A DNA stretch of 11,927 bases from an uncultured Lachnospiraceae bacterium (GCA_910586585.1 CAJUKA010000120.1:1-11927), one strand, 5' to 3'; positions 1 to 7,558 are shown, counted from the stretch's first letter. Numbers and translations are program-made. Notes: a model not told the origin generated them from the sequence alone.

Positions 1-48
1 CCTACTGGGGTTCACGGGCTTCTTAAGCAGCGCAAACTTTTTACTCAC
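1..48 (-). CDS. Possible N-terminal fragment of a MerR-regulated gene (runs off the left edge)
   Basis: A GTG codon at 48-46 opens a minus-strand frame that stays open to the window edge (16 codons, beginning MSKKFALLKKPVNPSR). AGGA at 55-58 sits 6 bases upstream of the GTG. A MerR-type promoter at 68-98 points straight at it, which would give a leader of only about 13 bases. The N-terminus is short and basic. Nothing in it identifies a family. Position and control suggest a target of the adjacent regulator, by analogy with MerR/BmrR loci where a transporter or detoxifying enzyme is divergent from its regulator. The product itself is unknown. The call rests on promoter, ribosome binding site and open frame together, since 48 bases of open frame prove nothing alone. 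Confidence 0.35.
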   Translation of the reverse strand, partial: MSKKFALLKKPVNPSR

Positions 49-67
49 AAGTATTCCTATATATCGT

Positions 68-98
68 ATCATAAATCATACAGTAACAGTACAGTCAA
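68..98 (-). promoter_or_regulatory. MerR-type promoter/operator, leftward
   Basis: On the minus strand there is a -35 TTGACT (93-98), a 19-base spacer (74-92) and a -10 TATGAT (68-73). The overlong 19-base spacer with a dyad centred on GTTAC (CTGTTACTG) is the hallmark of promoters activated by MerR-family proteins, which untwist the spacer. The bases at 77-98 match those at 2222-2243 in 20 of 22 positions. The divergent regulator at 128 is the obvious partner. Binding is inferred. Confidence 0.7.
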
Positions 99-127
99 GA
101 ACATAAATCGAAAGAGGTAGCTCCATT

Positions 128-946
128 ATGAATAAAAAAGACAAGTTTCTTACAATTGGACAGTTTGCTGCCATGCATGGAATCAATAAAAAAACACTGA
201 TGTGGTATGATGAAATCGGGCTGTTTAAGCCTGCCTCCATCAATCCTGAAAATGGATACCGCTGTTATAACTACCATCAAAGTCCCATTTTGGAAACAAT
301 CCTCCTACTTCGGGAACTGGACGTTTCCATTCCTGAAATACAAGATTTCATAAAAAACCGCTCCGCTGCCAGTTTAAAAAATCTTTTGGAAGATAAAATA
401 ACCGACCTTGACCTGCGTATTACCCACCTGCAGGCAGTTCGCACCACCCTATGTACACACCATCAAAATATGTCCACCCTGCTGACAATGAATCTGTCTG
501 AGATTAGCGTCGTTGAGCGAAAAGAACGCTGCCTGGTCACGATTGATATCAATCAGGAAACCTCATTTGAAGAGGAAGTGGAACTTATTACGGCCGAAAC
601 AGAAAAATATCAGCTTGGACGCCTGCATGATGCATCCTATGGTTCTATGATTCCCGTTTCCAGTCTGCTTGCCGGTAATTATAATGATTATTGCAAACTC
701 TATATTGAAATTCCCTTCCTCACATACCAGCCAGGACTCCATATAGCTCCTGGTGGAAAATACCTGAGAGCTTTTCATAAGGGAACCTGGGATAACCTGC
801 CCCAACGTTACGAAGAAATCTTTGCATTTGCCAGAGAACACAATTTAATGCTCCATGAATTTTCCTATGAAATGGGAATCAATGAAAATGTCATTGACCG
901 TATTGACGATTACATTGTACAAATTGAAATCCCTGTGGACAACTAA
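128..946 (+). CDS. MerR-family transcriptional regulator with GyrI/BmrR-like effector domain
   Basis: This is a 272-residue DNA-binding regulator. Residues about 8-78 form the winged helix-turn-helix of the MerR family (LTIGQFAAMHGINKKTL, then WYDEIGLFKPA and NGYRCY). It uses MWYDEIGLF where most relatives have RYYDEIGLL. Residues about 80-110 are the dimerisation helix. The rest resembles the BmrR/GyrI ligand-binding fold, which in known members binds hydrophobic or cationic small molecules. The absence of a cysteine metal-site pattern argues against a metal sensor. AAAGAGG at 110-116 precedes the ATG by about 11 bases. Two matching MerR operators flank the locus, one divergent (68-98) and one before the convergent serine hydrolase (2213-2243), so the likely regulon is those two transcripts. 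The inducing ligand cannot be read from the sequence. Confidence 0.88.
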   Translation: MNKKDKFLTIGQFAAMHGINKKTLMWYDEIGLFKPASINPENGYRCYNYHQSPILETILLLRELDVSIPEIQDFIKNRSAASLKNLLEDKITDLDLRITHLQAVRTTLCTHHQNMSTLLTMNLSEISVVERKERCLVTIDINQETSFEEEVELITAETEKYQLGRLHDASYGSMIPVSSLLAGNYNDYCKLYIEIPFLTYQPGLHIAPGGKYLRAFHKGTWDNLPQRYEEIFAFAREHNLMLHEFSYEMGINENVIDRIDDYIVQIEIPVDN

Positions 947-948
947 CC

Positions 949-980
949 GCAGCCACCCTGCATAAGCAGGGTGCGGCTGC
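949..980. terminator. Hairpin between convergent genes, probable bidirectional terminator
   Basis: GCAGCC+ACCCTGC (949-961), loop ATAA, then GCAGGGT+GGCTGC (966-980) with a two-base bulge, give a 13-bp stem. It fills the gap between the MerR gene stop (946) and the serine hydrolase stop (982). The plus side has only a short TTTA tail, so termination efficiency is uncertain. Confidence 0.6.
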
Positions 981-981
981 T

Positions 982-2169
982 TTATGAAATCCCATCTGCA
1001 ATAGCCCTGAAAAATTCCACATGCTTCAGTTCATAGCCCTCTGCCATAAAATCAGGGTCTGCGCTGGTCTTTACAATAATTATTTGTTTTGACGGATTAA
1101 CATAGATCCACTGTCCATAGACGCCTATCGCCATAAACTCACTTTGATTTCCATCTGGAACCCACCACTGATACCCATATCCTATCGCGTTATAAGCATC
1201 CTGGTTTGCTCCTGGCTTGGAATACTCTGCACTCACATCCATACTGTCTTTTACCCAGCTTTTTGTAAGAATCTGCTGCCCCTGATAACTTCCCTCATTC
1301 AGATACAGTCTTGCAAAACGCGCATAGTCCCTCAGAGAAACACTAAGCCCTCCCATTGCAAGTTCTGTTCCATTGCTTAATGTCCAGTATGCATCATGGT
1401 CTGCCCCAATCTTTTTCCAGAGCTTTTCTTCCATATATTCTGCAAGACCGCATCCAGTGGCATTTTTAATAACCTGTCCCAGAATCTCTGTATTAATGCT
1501 CAAATACCTGCGGTAAGTATAAGGAGCCTCCTGCATTCCGTATTTTGCAATGACCTTCATTGCTGATGTACCCATTAAAGTACGCATAGAAAAATTACTC
1601 ATATCAGTATCTTCATTGAAATGAATTCCAGAAGCCATTTGCAGACACGTCCTGATAGGAATATTTTCTAACTCTGTTCCTGCAAACTCTGGAATATACT
1701 TCCCAATTGGATCTTCAATGCTTTCAACATCTTCTTCTGACACAGCAATCCCCATTAAAGCTGATACAAATGACTTTCCCATCGAATTAGAAGAAAACAA
1801 TGTATTTTCATCACCGCCAAAAAAGTATTGTTCATACCGAATCTCATCATTCTTAACAACAAGCATAGCTGAAGTTTTCGTGTCTTCCATAAATTTTTCA
1901 GAAGGATAAAATGTATCTTTAAAGTAAAAACCTTCTGCCAGTTCAGTATTGTCTTCTTTTAAAAAATGAAATGGTTCTCCCCCTTTACTTATTTTTTTCG
2001 TCGGCTGTATCTCTGGCGTATGCTGAAATGTATGCGCTAAATTTTCATCTTTAAAACTATTCAATGATGTGTAGAGTATTTTTATTTTTTCTCCAAAACA
2101 GAGCCACAACGCCCCAGCAACAACGACGACACCAACCATAATCATACCAACTCGTTTCATCTTTTTCAT
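982..2169 (-). CDS. Membrane-anchored serine hydrolase, beta-lactamase/PBP (class C, NylB-like) family
   Basis: This is a 395-residue SxxK serine hydrolase of the broad COG1680 class, which covers class C beta-lactamases, esterases and 6-aminohexanoate-dimer hydrolases. MKKMKR plus a hydrophobic stretch at residues 7-25 (VGMIMVGVVVVAGALWLC) is an uncleaved signal anchor, so the catalytic domain should face outward. The nucleophile motif is S129-M-G-K132. The second motif is Y222-L-S-I-N, close to the Y-x-S pattern of NylB-like members. The C-terminal part has GYGYQWW (330-336) and GVYGQWIYVNPSKQIIIV (349-366), the family's usual last strands. The start is supported by AAAGGAAAGGAA upstream. 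Its promoter (2213-2243) carries the same dyad as the regulator's own divergent promoter. Substrate is unknown: this family is too varied to call a beta-lactamase from sequence. Confidence 0.85.
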   Translation of the reverse strand: MKKMKRVGMIMVGVVVVAGALWLCFGEKIKILYTSLNSFKDENLAHTFQHTPEIQPTKKISKGGEPFHFLKEDNTELAEGFYFKDTFYPSEKFMEDTKTSAMLVVKNDEIRYEQYFFGGDENTLFSSNSMGKSFVSALMGIAVSEEDVESIEDPIGKYIPEFAGTELENIPIRTCLQMASGIHFNEDTDMSNFSMRTLMGTSAMKVIAKYGMQEAPYTYRRYLSINTEILGQVIKNATGCGLAEYMEEKLWKKIGADHDAYWTLSNGTELAMGGLSVSLRDYARFARLYLNEGSYQGQQILTKSWVKDSMDVSAEYSKPGANQDAYNAIGYGYQWWVPDGNQSEFMAIGVYGQWIYVNPSKQIIIVKTSADPDFMAEGYELKHVEFFRAIADGIS

Positions 2170-2212
2170 AACTTTAATTCCTTTCCTTTGTTTTGTTTTT
2201 TGTTATATTTAT

Positions 2213-2243
2213 AGCCTAAACCATACAGTAACAGTTCGGTCAA
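2213..2243 (-). promoter_or_regulatory. MerR-type promoter/operator in front of the serine hydrolase
   Basis: On the minus strand there is a -35 TTGACC (2238-2243), a 19-base spacer (2219-2237) and TAGGCT at the -10 position (2213-2218), with AT-rich ATAAATAT just downstream. The dyad CCGAACTGTTACTGTATGG is a CC-AC-GT-AC-GT-GG palindrome. It is nearly the same sequence as the site at 77-98. The poor -10 fits a promoter that is silent until activated. The assignment to the regulator at 128 is inference. Confidence 0.62.
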
Positions 2244-2275
2244 TACCCATTTTGAACGAAAATTATAGAAAGATG

Positions 2276-2304
2276 TTGATTAATGTTTAGGAAACCGATA
2301 AAAT
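2276..2304 (+). promoter_or_regulatory. Probable sigma-A promoter for the rRNA methyltransferase gene
   Basis: TTGATT (2276-2281), a 17-base spacer and TAAAAT (2299-2304) lie upstream of the gene at 2367. A second perfect TATAAT occurs at 2326-2331 but has no convincing -35. Either could be used. Confidence 0.45.
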
Positions 2305-2366
2305 AGGCATAAACATTATTTCCACTATAATAAATAATTGTATGTATATGAAATGGAGAGATTTTG

Positions 2367-3794
2367 ATGAAAAAGGGGCAAATTTATGAAGGAACTGTAG
2401 AACATCTTGATTTTCCAAATAAAGGAATTGTACATTGTGAGGGAGAGACGGCAGTTATAAAAAACACGCTTCCAGGACAGCGAATTTCATTTATGGTAAA
2501 TAAGAAACGCAAAGGAAAAGTAGAAGGACGGCTCTTGGAAGTGCTTGAACAATCAGAAGATGAAAAAGAAAGTACATGCCCGCATTTTGGAGCATGTGGC
2601 GGCTGTAATTATCAAAATATTTCATATGAGAAACAGCTTGAAATTAAAGAAAATCAAGTGAGAAAATTGTTGAAACCTGCTTTTGAAAAACAAATGTTAT
2701 TATATAAAATTAATTTTAGCATAGAAGAATATATCGATGAGATTTTCGAAGACATTAAACCAAGTCCAGTGCAATTCTCTTATAGAAACAAGATGGAATT
2801 TTCATTTGGTGATGAATATAAGGACGGGCCGCTTGCATTGGGGATGCACAAAAGAGGAAGTTTTTATGATATTGTATCTGTAAGGGATTGCTGCATTGTA
2901 GATGATGATTATAAAGCGGTGCTATCCTGTGTATTAGATTATTTTACAGAAAAAAACGCTAGTTATTTTCATAGAATTCGTCATGAGGGATATTTGAGAC
3001 ATTTACTTGTCAGAAAAGCACAGAAAACAGGAGAATTATTGATTGCGCTTGTGACAACCACACAGGAGACACATGATTTAGAGCCATTGGTAATGCAGCT
3101 ATTATCGTTGCCTTTACAGGGAAAAATAACAGGTATACTTCATACAAAAAATGATTCTGTTGCAGATGTTATTCAAAGTGATGAAACAGTTATTTTATAT
3201 GGTCAGGATTATTTTTATGAGAAATTGTTGGGACTTCAATTCAAAATTTCTCAATTCTCTTTTTTCCAAACGAATACATTCGGCGCAGAGGTATTGTATG
3301 AAACAGTGCGTAATTTTTTGGGAGATATTTCTGATGAGGGCAAGCGCGATAAAATAGTGTTTGACCTATATAGTGGTACAGGTACAATTGCTCAACTTTT
3401 GGCGCCCGTTGCTAAGAAAGTGATTGGCGTGGAAATTGTAGAGGAGGCTGTTGAAGCAGCAAGACAGAATGCGGCGTTAAATGGTTTGGAAAACTGTGTG
3501 TTTATCGCGGGTGATGTGCTGAAGGTTATTGATGAAATAGAAGAAAAACCAGATGTTATCGTATTAGATCCTCCACGTGATGGGATTCATCCCAAGGCAC
3601 TAAAGAAAATTATTGATTACCAGGTTGACAGAATTGTGTACATTAGTTGTAAGCCGACAAGCCTTGCACGGGATTTAGAGATACTAATTGATGGGGGATA
3701 TCGTATGGAACGGGCTGTGACAGTTGACCAGTTTCCGGGAACGGTGCATGTGGAGACTGTCGTTAAACTTTCCTTGGAAACTCAACATTCTTAA
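2367..3794 (+). CDS. rlmD: 23S rRNA (uracil-C5)-methyltransferase, TrmA/RumA family (RlmD-type)
   Basis: This SAM-dependent enzyme methylates C5 of a uridine in RNA (U1939 of 23S rRNA for RlmD; some Gram-positive relatives also do U747). It is 475 residues long. A TRAM RNA-binding domain covers about 2-60. The [4Fe-4S] cysteines are C71, C77 and C80 (CPHFGACGGC), plus C175 or C176. The catalytic domain has QFSFFQTN (296-303), the SAM motif DLYSGTGT (333-340), VLDPPRDG (399-406), the nucleophile C428 in YISCKP, and the general-base glutamate E463 in HVETVV. The ATG at 2367 is preferred over the in-frame TTG at 2364 because GGAGAG (2355-2360) is then 6 bases away. The exact target uridine (RlmD versus RlmCD type) cannot be settled by eye. 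The gene is probably transcribed alone or with the phosphatase 110 bases downstream. Confidence 0.93.
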   Translation: MKKGQIYEGTVEHLDFPNKGIVHCEGETAVIKNTLPGQRISFMVNKKRKGKVEGRLLEVLEQSEDEKESTCPHFGACGGCNYQNISYEKQLEIKENQVRKLLKPAFEKQMLLYKINFSIEEYIDEIFEDIKPSPVQFSYRNKMEFSFGDEYKDGPLALGMHKRGSFYDIVSVRDCCIVDDDYKAVLSCVLDYFTEKNASYFHRIRHEGYLRHLLVRKAQKTGELLIALVTTTQETHDLEPLVMQLLSLPLQGKITGILHTKNDSVADVIQSDETVILYGQDYFYEKLLGLQFKISQFSFFQTNTFGAEVLYETVRNFLGDISDEGKRDKIVFDLYSGTGTIAQLLAPVAKKVIGVEIVEEAVEAARQNAALNGLENCVFIAGDVLKVIDEIEEKPDVIVLDPPRDGIHPKALKKIIDYQVDRIVYISCKPTSLARDLEILIDGGYRMERAVTVDQFPGTVHVETVVKLSLETQHS

Positions 3795-3904
3795 GGAATT
3801 GCAGTATCGCCATGACAGAGAAACAGCAGGTAAAAGCCAAAAATGAAAAAGCGCCGGAAAGCTTGAAATATCAAGGTTTGAAGGCTTATGAAAGGATATA
3901 AGAT

Positions 3905-4375
3905 ATGATTAAAATATTATTTGTTTGCCACGGCAATATTTGCCGCAGTACCATGGCCGAGAGTGTCATGACCTATCTTGTAAAACAGAAAAAAATGGAA
4001 AATGCATTTTATATCAATTCTGCTGCTACGAGCCGAGAGGAAATTGGCAATTCACCTCATTATGGAACTGTGAACAAACTGCGTGAAGTAAAGATACCAT
4101 TGGTTCCACATCGCGCAGAGCAGATGACAGCGCAGGATTATGCAGCATATGATTATTTAATTGGCATGGATACTGCCAATATTCGAAATATGACCCGCAT
4201 CGCAGGTGGTGATAAACAGGGGAAAATTTATAAACTCCTTACCTTTGCAGGTTCTAACCGCGATGTAGCTGACCCATGGTATACAGGGGACTTTGATACC
4301 ACCTATAATGATGTCATGCAGGGCTGCACTGCTCTTCTTGAATTTATTTTTGAAAACAACAAAGATACCTTTTAA
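3905..4375 (+). CDS. Low-molecular-weight protein-tyrosine phosphatase
   Basis: This is a cytoplasmic phosphatase of 156 residues, the usual length for the family. The P-loop C8-H-G-N-I-C-R14-S starts right after the first strand, with C8 the nucleophile and R14 the phosphate binder. The acid loop ADPWYTGDF (122-130) supplies the catalytic D123. VPHRAEQMTAQDYAAYDYLIGMD (67-89) is typical of the family. AGGA lies about 8 bases before the ATG. The gene follows rlmD on the same strand, with no capsule tyrosine kinase nearby, so a housekeeping or arsenate-reductase-like role is open. The family is certain, the substrate is not. Confidence 0.93.
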   Translation: MIKILFVCHGNICRSTMAESVMTYLVKQKKMENAFYINSAATSREEIGNSPHYGTVNKLREVKIPLVPHRAEQMTAQDYAAYDYLIGMDTANIRNMTRIAGGDKQGKIYKLLTFAGSNRDVADPWYTGDFDTTYNDVMQGCTALLEFIFENNKDTF

Positions 4376-4385
4376 AGCAGAATTG

Positions 4386-4417
4386 AGGAAGTATGCCGCC
4401 TAAGCAGCATACTTCCT
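4386..4417. terminator. Perfect 11-bp hairpin after the phosphatase gene
   Basis: AGGAAGTATGC (4386-4396) pairs with GCATACTTCCT (4407-4417) around a 10-base loop, starting 10 bases after the stop. The flank after the stem (TCGCAAGG) is not T-rich, so this is terminator-like rather than a clear intrinsic terminator. Confidence 0.45.
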
Positions 4418-4431
4418 TCGCAAGGGACTGT

Positions 4432-4476
4432 GCATTAATTATGTGTAAATTTTGTAAGGTTTACACCGCATAATGC
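4432..4476 (-). terminator. Imperfect inverted repeat at the 3' end of the AAA gene
   Basis: GTGTAAA (4443-4449) pairs with TTTACAC (4460-4466) and GCATTA (4432-4437) pairs with TAATGC (4471-4476), with an internal loop between. The structure overlaps the AAA stop codon at 4461-4463. Read leftward it may end that transcript, although the tail (ATAATTAATGC) is only AT-rich. Confidence 0.3.
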
Positions 4477-5567
4477 AGACTTTTTTCCCGAATTTTCTTA
4501 ATAACCAGATAATCTGGAAGCAATCTTTTGGTTTTTGTGACAAGTTCTTCATCATAACTTTCATCATATGAAAGCTTTAATTTTTCCGCAGCAATTATCG
4601 CGCAATTATTTCTTACATCATATACACTGTCTTTCACCCAAAATTTGACATTCAGTATTTCGCTGTAGTGATCTTCTGAAAAACAAACAGTACTCTCTTC
4701 TTCGCTGAAAAAATCAATGTATTTGCTTTCTGTGCTCATTGGAGCGCCATTTTTAAAATGAATGGTAATCTTATAATTCTCTTGTGACAAATTCATAATA
4801 TTCAAATCTTTAATGGCGCTGCTGAAGCTCTCTCCGTTATTTATCTCAAATGCAATTGCCCTGAGACAATCATAGTTCAAATCAACTTTTCTGGAAAATT
4901 CTATAATAGGTTCAATCTCTTTATCGTATCCTTTTCTGAGTTTGTCTGAAAGATAAACTCTGATTTCATCAGCAGATGGATAATCAAATCGAAAATGATA
5001 GTGAAATCGTCCCGGTCGGTTTATGATAAAATCATTTAGTTTTCTAATATCATTACATGTGATGACAAATAGTTTCTTTCCTTGTGAAATACCATCAAAC
5101 AATCCAAGAAGCGCTGTCTGCGGTTCCTGCTCTCCCTCAAATGGCTTGATATCACAAAACGTTTTGTCAAACTCGTCAAAAAGTACCATTACTCTTTGGT
5201 CAATTGATTCAATGTATGCGGCAATTCCAGGTATGTATTTGTCAGCTATGATAACAGGTATTCCATTTCTGATCGCCTCGATAGACAATAACTTTGCAAA
5301 CAGAGACTTTCCGATTCCTTTATGTCCGCTCAAAATCACACCCAGATTTCTGTCAAAGGCGTTATACGAATGCAGAACTTTTTCGACTTTTTTCATATAC
5401 CCACCATATATTTTGTCTTCACTGACTTCAATATCAAAATATTCATCAAGAAAAAAGCCTGACATTTTGGTAAATTTTATCAGGTATGCTTTTGCGGGCA
5501 GTTCATCATAAGTCATTACCATATCATTGTAAATTTCAACTTTTGTTCCAATTTTTATTGCTTTCAT
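4461..5567 (-). CDS. AAA family ATPase of unknown role
   Basis: This is a 368-residue single-domain ATPase. Walker A is GHKGIGKS (81-88). Walker B is VMVLFDE (127-133, with the D131-E132 pair expected near FDEFD). The sensor-1 region is FVITCND (167-173). RPGRFHYHF (184-192) matches the arginine-containing RPGR end of classical AAA modules. About 80 residues precede the ATPase (KAYLIKFTKMSGFFLDEYFD, then KIYGGYMKKVEKVL), and about 150 follow, ending in basic and tyrosine-rich segments. The frame is open upstream to 5729, but GGAGG 8 bases before the ATG at 5567 decides the start; the upstream extension has no such signal. Similar stand-alone AAA proteins occur in phage and mobile regions of Firmicutes (from memory of the family). 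No membrane segment, protease or helicase domain is visible. The function is not recognised. Confidence 0.8.
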   Translation of the reverse strand: MKAIKIGTKVEIYNDMVMTYDELPAKAYLIKFTKMSGFFLDEYFDIEVSEDKIYGGYMKKVEKVLHSYNAFDRNLGVILSGHKGIGKSLFAKLLSIEAIRNGIPVIIADKYIPGIAAYIESIDQRVMVLFDEFDKTFCDIKPFEGEQEPQTALLGLFDGISQGKKLFVITCNDIRKLNDFIINRPGRFHYHFRFDYPSADEIRVYLSDKLRKGYDKEIEPIIEFSRKVDLNYDCLRAIAFEINNGESFSSAIKDLNIMNLSQENYKITIHFKNGAPMSTESKYIDFFSEEESTVCFSEDHYSEILNVKFWVKDSVYDVRNNCAIIAAEKLKLSYDESYDEELVTKTKRLLPDYLVIKKIREKSLHYAV

Positions 5568-5619
5568 GAAAACATCCTCCAGATATAATTTTATGATTCT
5601 CGAAATCTCTTTGTATCTG

Positions 5620-5648
5620 ATATTACGAAAACTGTCATATGTGCACAA
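5620..5648 (-). promoter_or_regulatory. Possible promoter of the AAA gene
   Basis: On the minus strand TTGTGC (5643-5648), a 17-base spacer and TAATAT (5620-5625) lie about 53 bases before the start. The -35 is weak. The 222 bases between the leu-type operon and this gene make independent transcription plausible. Confidence 0.33.
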
Positions 5649-5756
5649 ATTTGTTTCTATTGATTCAATTTGCGAAACCTGGTAAAAAATCAGCCACAAG
5701 GAAAATTTCAAGAGTTCATTTTTTATCAATAAGAGAATATCTCATTTTTAATTATT

Positions 5757-5768
5757 TGTCACGTGACA
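5757..5768. repeat. Perfect 12-bp palindrome TGTCACGTGACA
   Basis: This palindrome is found in the gap between the last dehydratase gene and the AAA gene, 21 bases past the dehydratase stop. It has no loop, so a protein-binding site is likelier than an RNA hairpin. No known operator is recognised. The rest of the 5568-5789 gap is AT-rich and shows no gene. Confidence 0.35.
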
Positions 5769-5789
5769 CCTTAGCGAAAACAGATGTTC

Positions 5790-7031
5790 TCATGGGCTTA
5801 CTATCCTTCCAGCCACTGCACATGCCGCCGCAGTTTTGGGCGATGCCAGATAAATATCAACTTTAGATGTCCCCATTCGTCCAAGAAAATTCCTGTTATT
5901 CGTTGCGACAACTATCTCGCCGTCTGTCAAAATACCGCCTGTCCTGCCACAGCAAAGACCGCAGCTTGGATGTGTAATAATAGCTCCTGCTTCAGCAAGA
6001 ACTGTCATTGTGCCATTTTCGACGGCCTCTTGATATATTTTGCGGCTTGCTGGAGTAACAATCAGCTTTACAAATGGGGCAACATGCTTTCCTTTCAGCA
6101 GTTCTGCTGCTGCCATCAAATCCTCTAATCGTCCATTGGTACAAGAACCGATAAACACTTGATCAATCTCTTTTCCTATCAGATCTGAAACAGGCTCTAT
6201 ATGATCTACATTAGATGGACATGCCATCACAGGCACAAAATCCTCTGCTTTATAGTTCATCACCTGGCAATACTGTGCATCTGCATCCCCTATCAAATCC
6301 TTTTCTTTGTTTGTAAGCGTGATTCCGCAATACACTGCTGTTTTTTCATCAGGAGTAAACAATGCACACTTTGCGCCTGCTTCGATTGCCATATTTGACA
6401 TGGACATTCTTGATGCCACTGTCATATTTTCAATCGTATCACCTGCAAATTCTAGTGCTTTATAGGTAGCGCCGTCTGCTCCCAAATCACCAATCAGCTT
6501 TAAAATAATATCTTTTGCCATTACATTTTCAGGCAGTTTCCCTGTGATATTTATTTTGATAGTTTCTGGTACTCGAATCCAGAGTGTGCCAGTTCCAAGG
6601 ATACTTGCCATTTCTGTATAGCCAATACCAGAGGAAAAGGCGCCGACACAGCCATATGTTGTTGTATGGCTGTCAGTTCCGAATACAACATCACCAGGCT
6701 TTACATACCCTGCCTCTGTCATAAGCTGGTGACAGATTCCATCGGAACGATGAACATTTTTCATACCATATTTTTCTGTAAATGTATTTCCTACGCGAAA
6801 ATGTCTGGTATCATCAACCTGGCTCGCTGGTACAAGATGATCATAAATTAAAACAGCTTTGTCTGGGTCCCAAATTTTTGTAAATCCCATTTCTTCAAAT
6901 TTTGATGCTACAAATGGGATAAAAATATCATGAATCATCACACGATTTACATTGACTGTCACAATATCTCCTGGGCGAACTTCTTTTCCAGTATTATTTC
7001 TTATAATTTTTTCTATGATTGTTAATCCCAT
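5790..7031 (-). CDS. leuC: Large subunit of the second LeuCD-type hydro-lyase (IPM isomerase / homoaconitase / DmdA family)
   Basis: This is a 413-residue aconitase-superfamily subunit of the short, archaeal LeuC/HacA type, holding the [4Fe-4S] cluster that dehydrates and rehydrates 2-hydroxyacids. The cluster cysteines are C297 (GSCTNG), C357 and C360 (PSCGLC). Substrate-side motifs are YDHLVP (63-68), DGICHQL (97-103), FGTDSHTTTYG (117-127) and NFLGRMG (381-387), all orthodox. The start at 7031 is chosen over the frame opening at 7055 because GGGGAGGG (7040-7047) is 8 bases upstream. This also leaves a 4-base gap to the small-subunit stop at 7036, so translation is probably coupled. 3-Isopropylmalate isomerase is the default annotation. 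Citraconate/2-methylmalate or 2,3-dimethylmalate dehydration are real alternatives for this branch, and no leuA or leuB is in view. Confidence 0.88.
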   Translation of the reverse strand: MGLTIIEKIIRNNTGKEVRPGDIVTVNVNRVMIHDIFIPFVASKFEEMGFTKIWDPDKAVLIYDHLVPASQVDDTRHFRVGNTFTEKYGMKNVHRSDGICHQLMTEAGYVKPGDVVFGTDSHTTTYGCVGAFSSGIGYTEMASILGTGTLWIRVPETIKINITGKLPENVMAKDIILKLIGDLGADGATYKALEFAGDTIENMTVASRMSMSNMAIEAGAKCALFTPDEKTAVYCGITLTNKEKDLIGDADAQYCQVMNYKAEDFVPVMACPSNVDHIEPVSDLIGKEIDQVFIGSCTNGRLEDLMAAAELLKGKHVAPFVKLIVTPASRKIYQEAVENGTMTVLAEAGAIITHPSCGLCCGRTGGILTDGEIVVATNNRNFLGRMGTSKVDIYLASPKTAAACAVAGRIVSP

Positions 7032-7035
7032 TTTG

Positions 7036-7533
7036 TCATCCCTCCCCAAGTCCATTTAATTTGCGCATTGCCTGAACAAGCCCGCCTGCATGAATTATAT
7101 CCACCAAATTCTGTGGAAGCGATGTAATTGGATAAGAATTACCATTGTGCTGTATTGACTCATTTACAGCAATTGTAATCTCATCTCCTTCATTTACTGC
7201 ATCAGGAAACTTATCATTTTCTATCAGCAAAAGGCCGTTATTGATCGCATTTCGAAAAAAGATTCGTGCAAAGGACTTGGCGATCACACATTGAATGCCA
7301 AGTGCCTTGATAATCTCTGGAGCCTGCTCTCTTGAGGATCCGCAGCCAAAATTTTTCCCGGCGACAATCATATCTCCCTTTTTGATTTTTTCAGCAAGCT
7401 CTGGACGCAGAGGAGAAAATGCATATGGCGCCATATCTTCCACTGTTTTCAATGCCAAATATTCTGTTGGAATAATAATATCTGTGTCAATATCATCTCC
7501 AAGAACCCATATTTTTCCAGTAAATTTATCCAT
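7036..7533 (-). CDS. leuD: Small subunit of the second LeuCD-type hydro-lyase
   Basis: This is the 165-residue swivel-domain subunit that pairs with the large subunit directly downstream. GDDIDTDIIIP (12-22) and GKNFGCGSSREQAP (59-72) are the family signatures; the serines and arginine of the latter contact the substrate carboxylate. SFARIFFRNAINNG (about 84-97) is the following conserved block. The specificity loop reads TEYLALKT (23-30), unlike the YIIYPT of the first pair, so substrate preference probably differs. The start has only a distant, weak Shine-Dalgarno: AAGGAAGGAT at 7551-7560, overlapping the stop of the gene before, is 17 bases away. Expression may therefore depend on coupling to that gene. 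The C-terminus is about 10 residues longer than in the first small subunit. Confidence 0.88.
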   Translation of the reverse strand: MDKFTGKIWVLGDDIDTDIIIPTEYLALKTVEDMAPYAFSPLRPELAEKIKKGDMIVAGKNFGCGSSREQAPEIIKALGIQCVIAKSFARIFFRNAINNGLLLIENDKFPDAVNEGDEITIAVNESIQHNGNSYPITSLPQNLVDIIHAGGLVQAMRKLNGLGEG

Positions 7534-7558
7534 ATTTTATTGCTAACCCTATCCTTCC

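Noticed and set aside
982..2169. Calling the serine hydrolase a beta-lactamase resistance gene
   Set aside because: SxxK and Y-x-S motifs are shared by esterases, NylB-like hydrolases and DD-peptidases. Nothing here shows beta-lactam specificity.
3812..3901. 29-codon ATG frame between rlmD and the phosphatase gene (begins MTEKQQVKAK, ends YERI)
   Set aside because: The nearest Shine-Dalgarno (AAGGA at 3793-3797) is 14 bases away. The frame is lysine-rich and shows no recognisable family. It ends inside the phosphatase leader, so it may be a remnant but cannot be supported as a gene.
5568..5729. 54-residue N-terminal extension of the AAA ATPase
   Set aside because: The ATG at 5729 has no ribosome binding site and the region is AT-rich with promoter-like elements, whereas GGAGG directly supports 5567.
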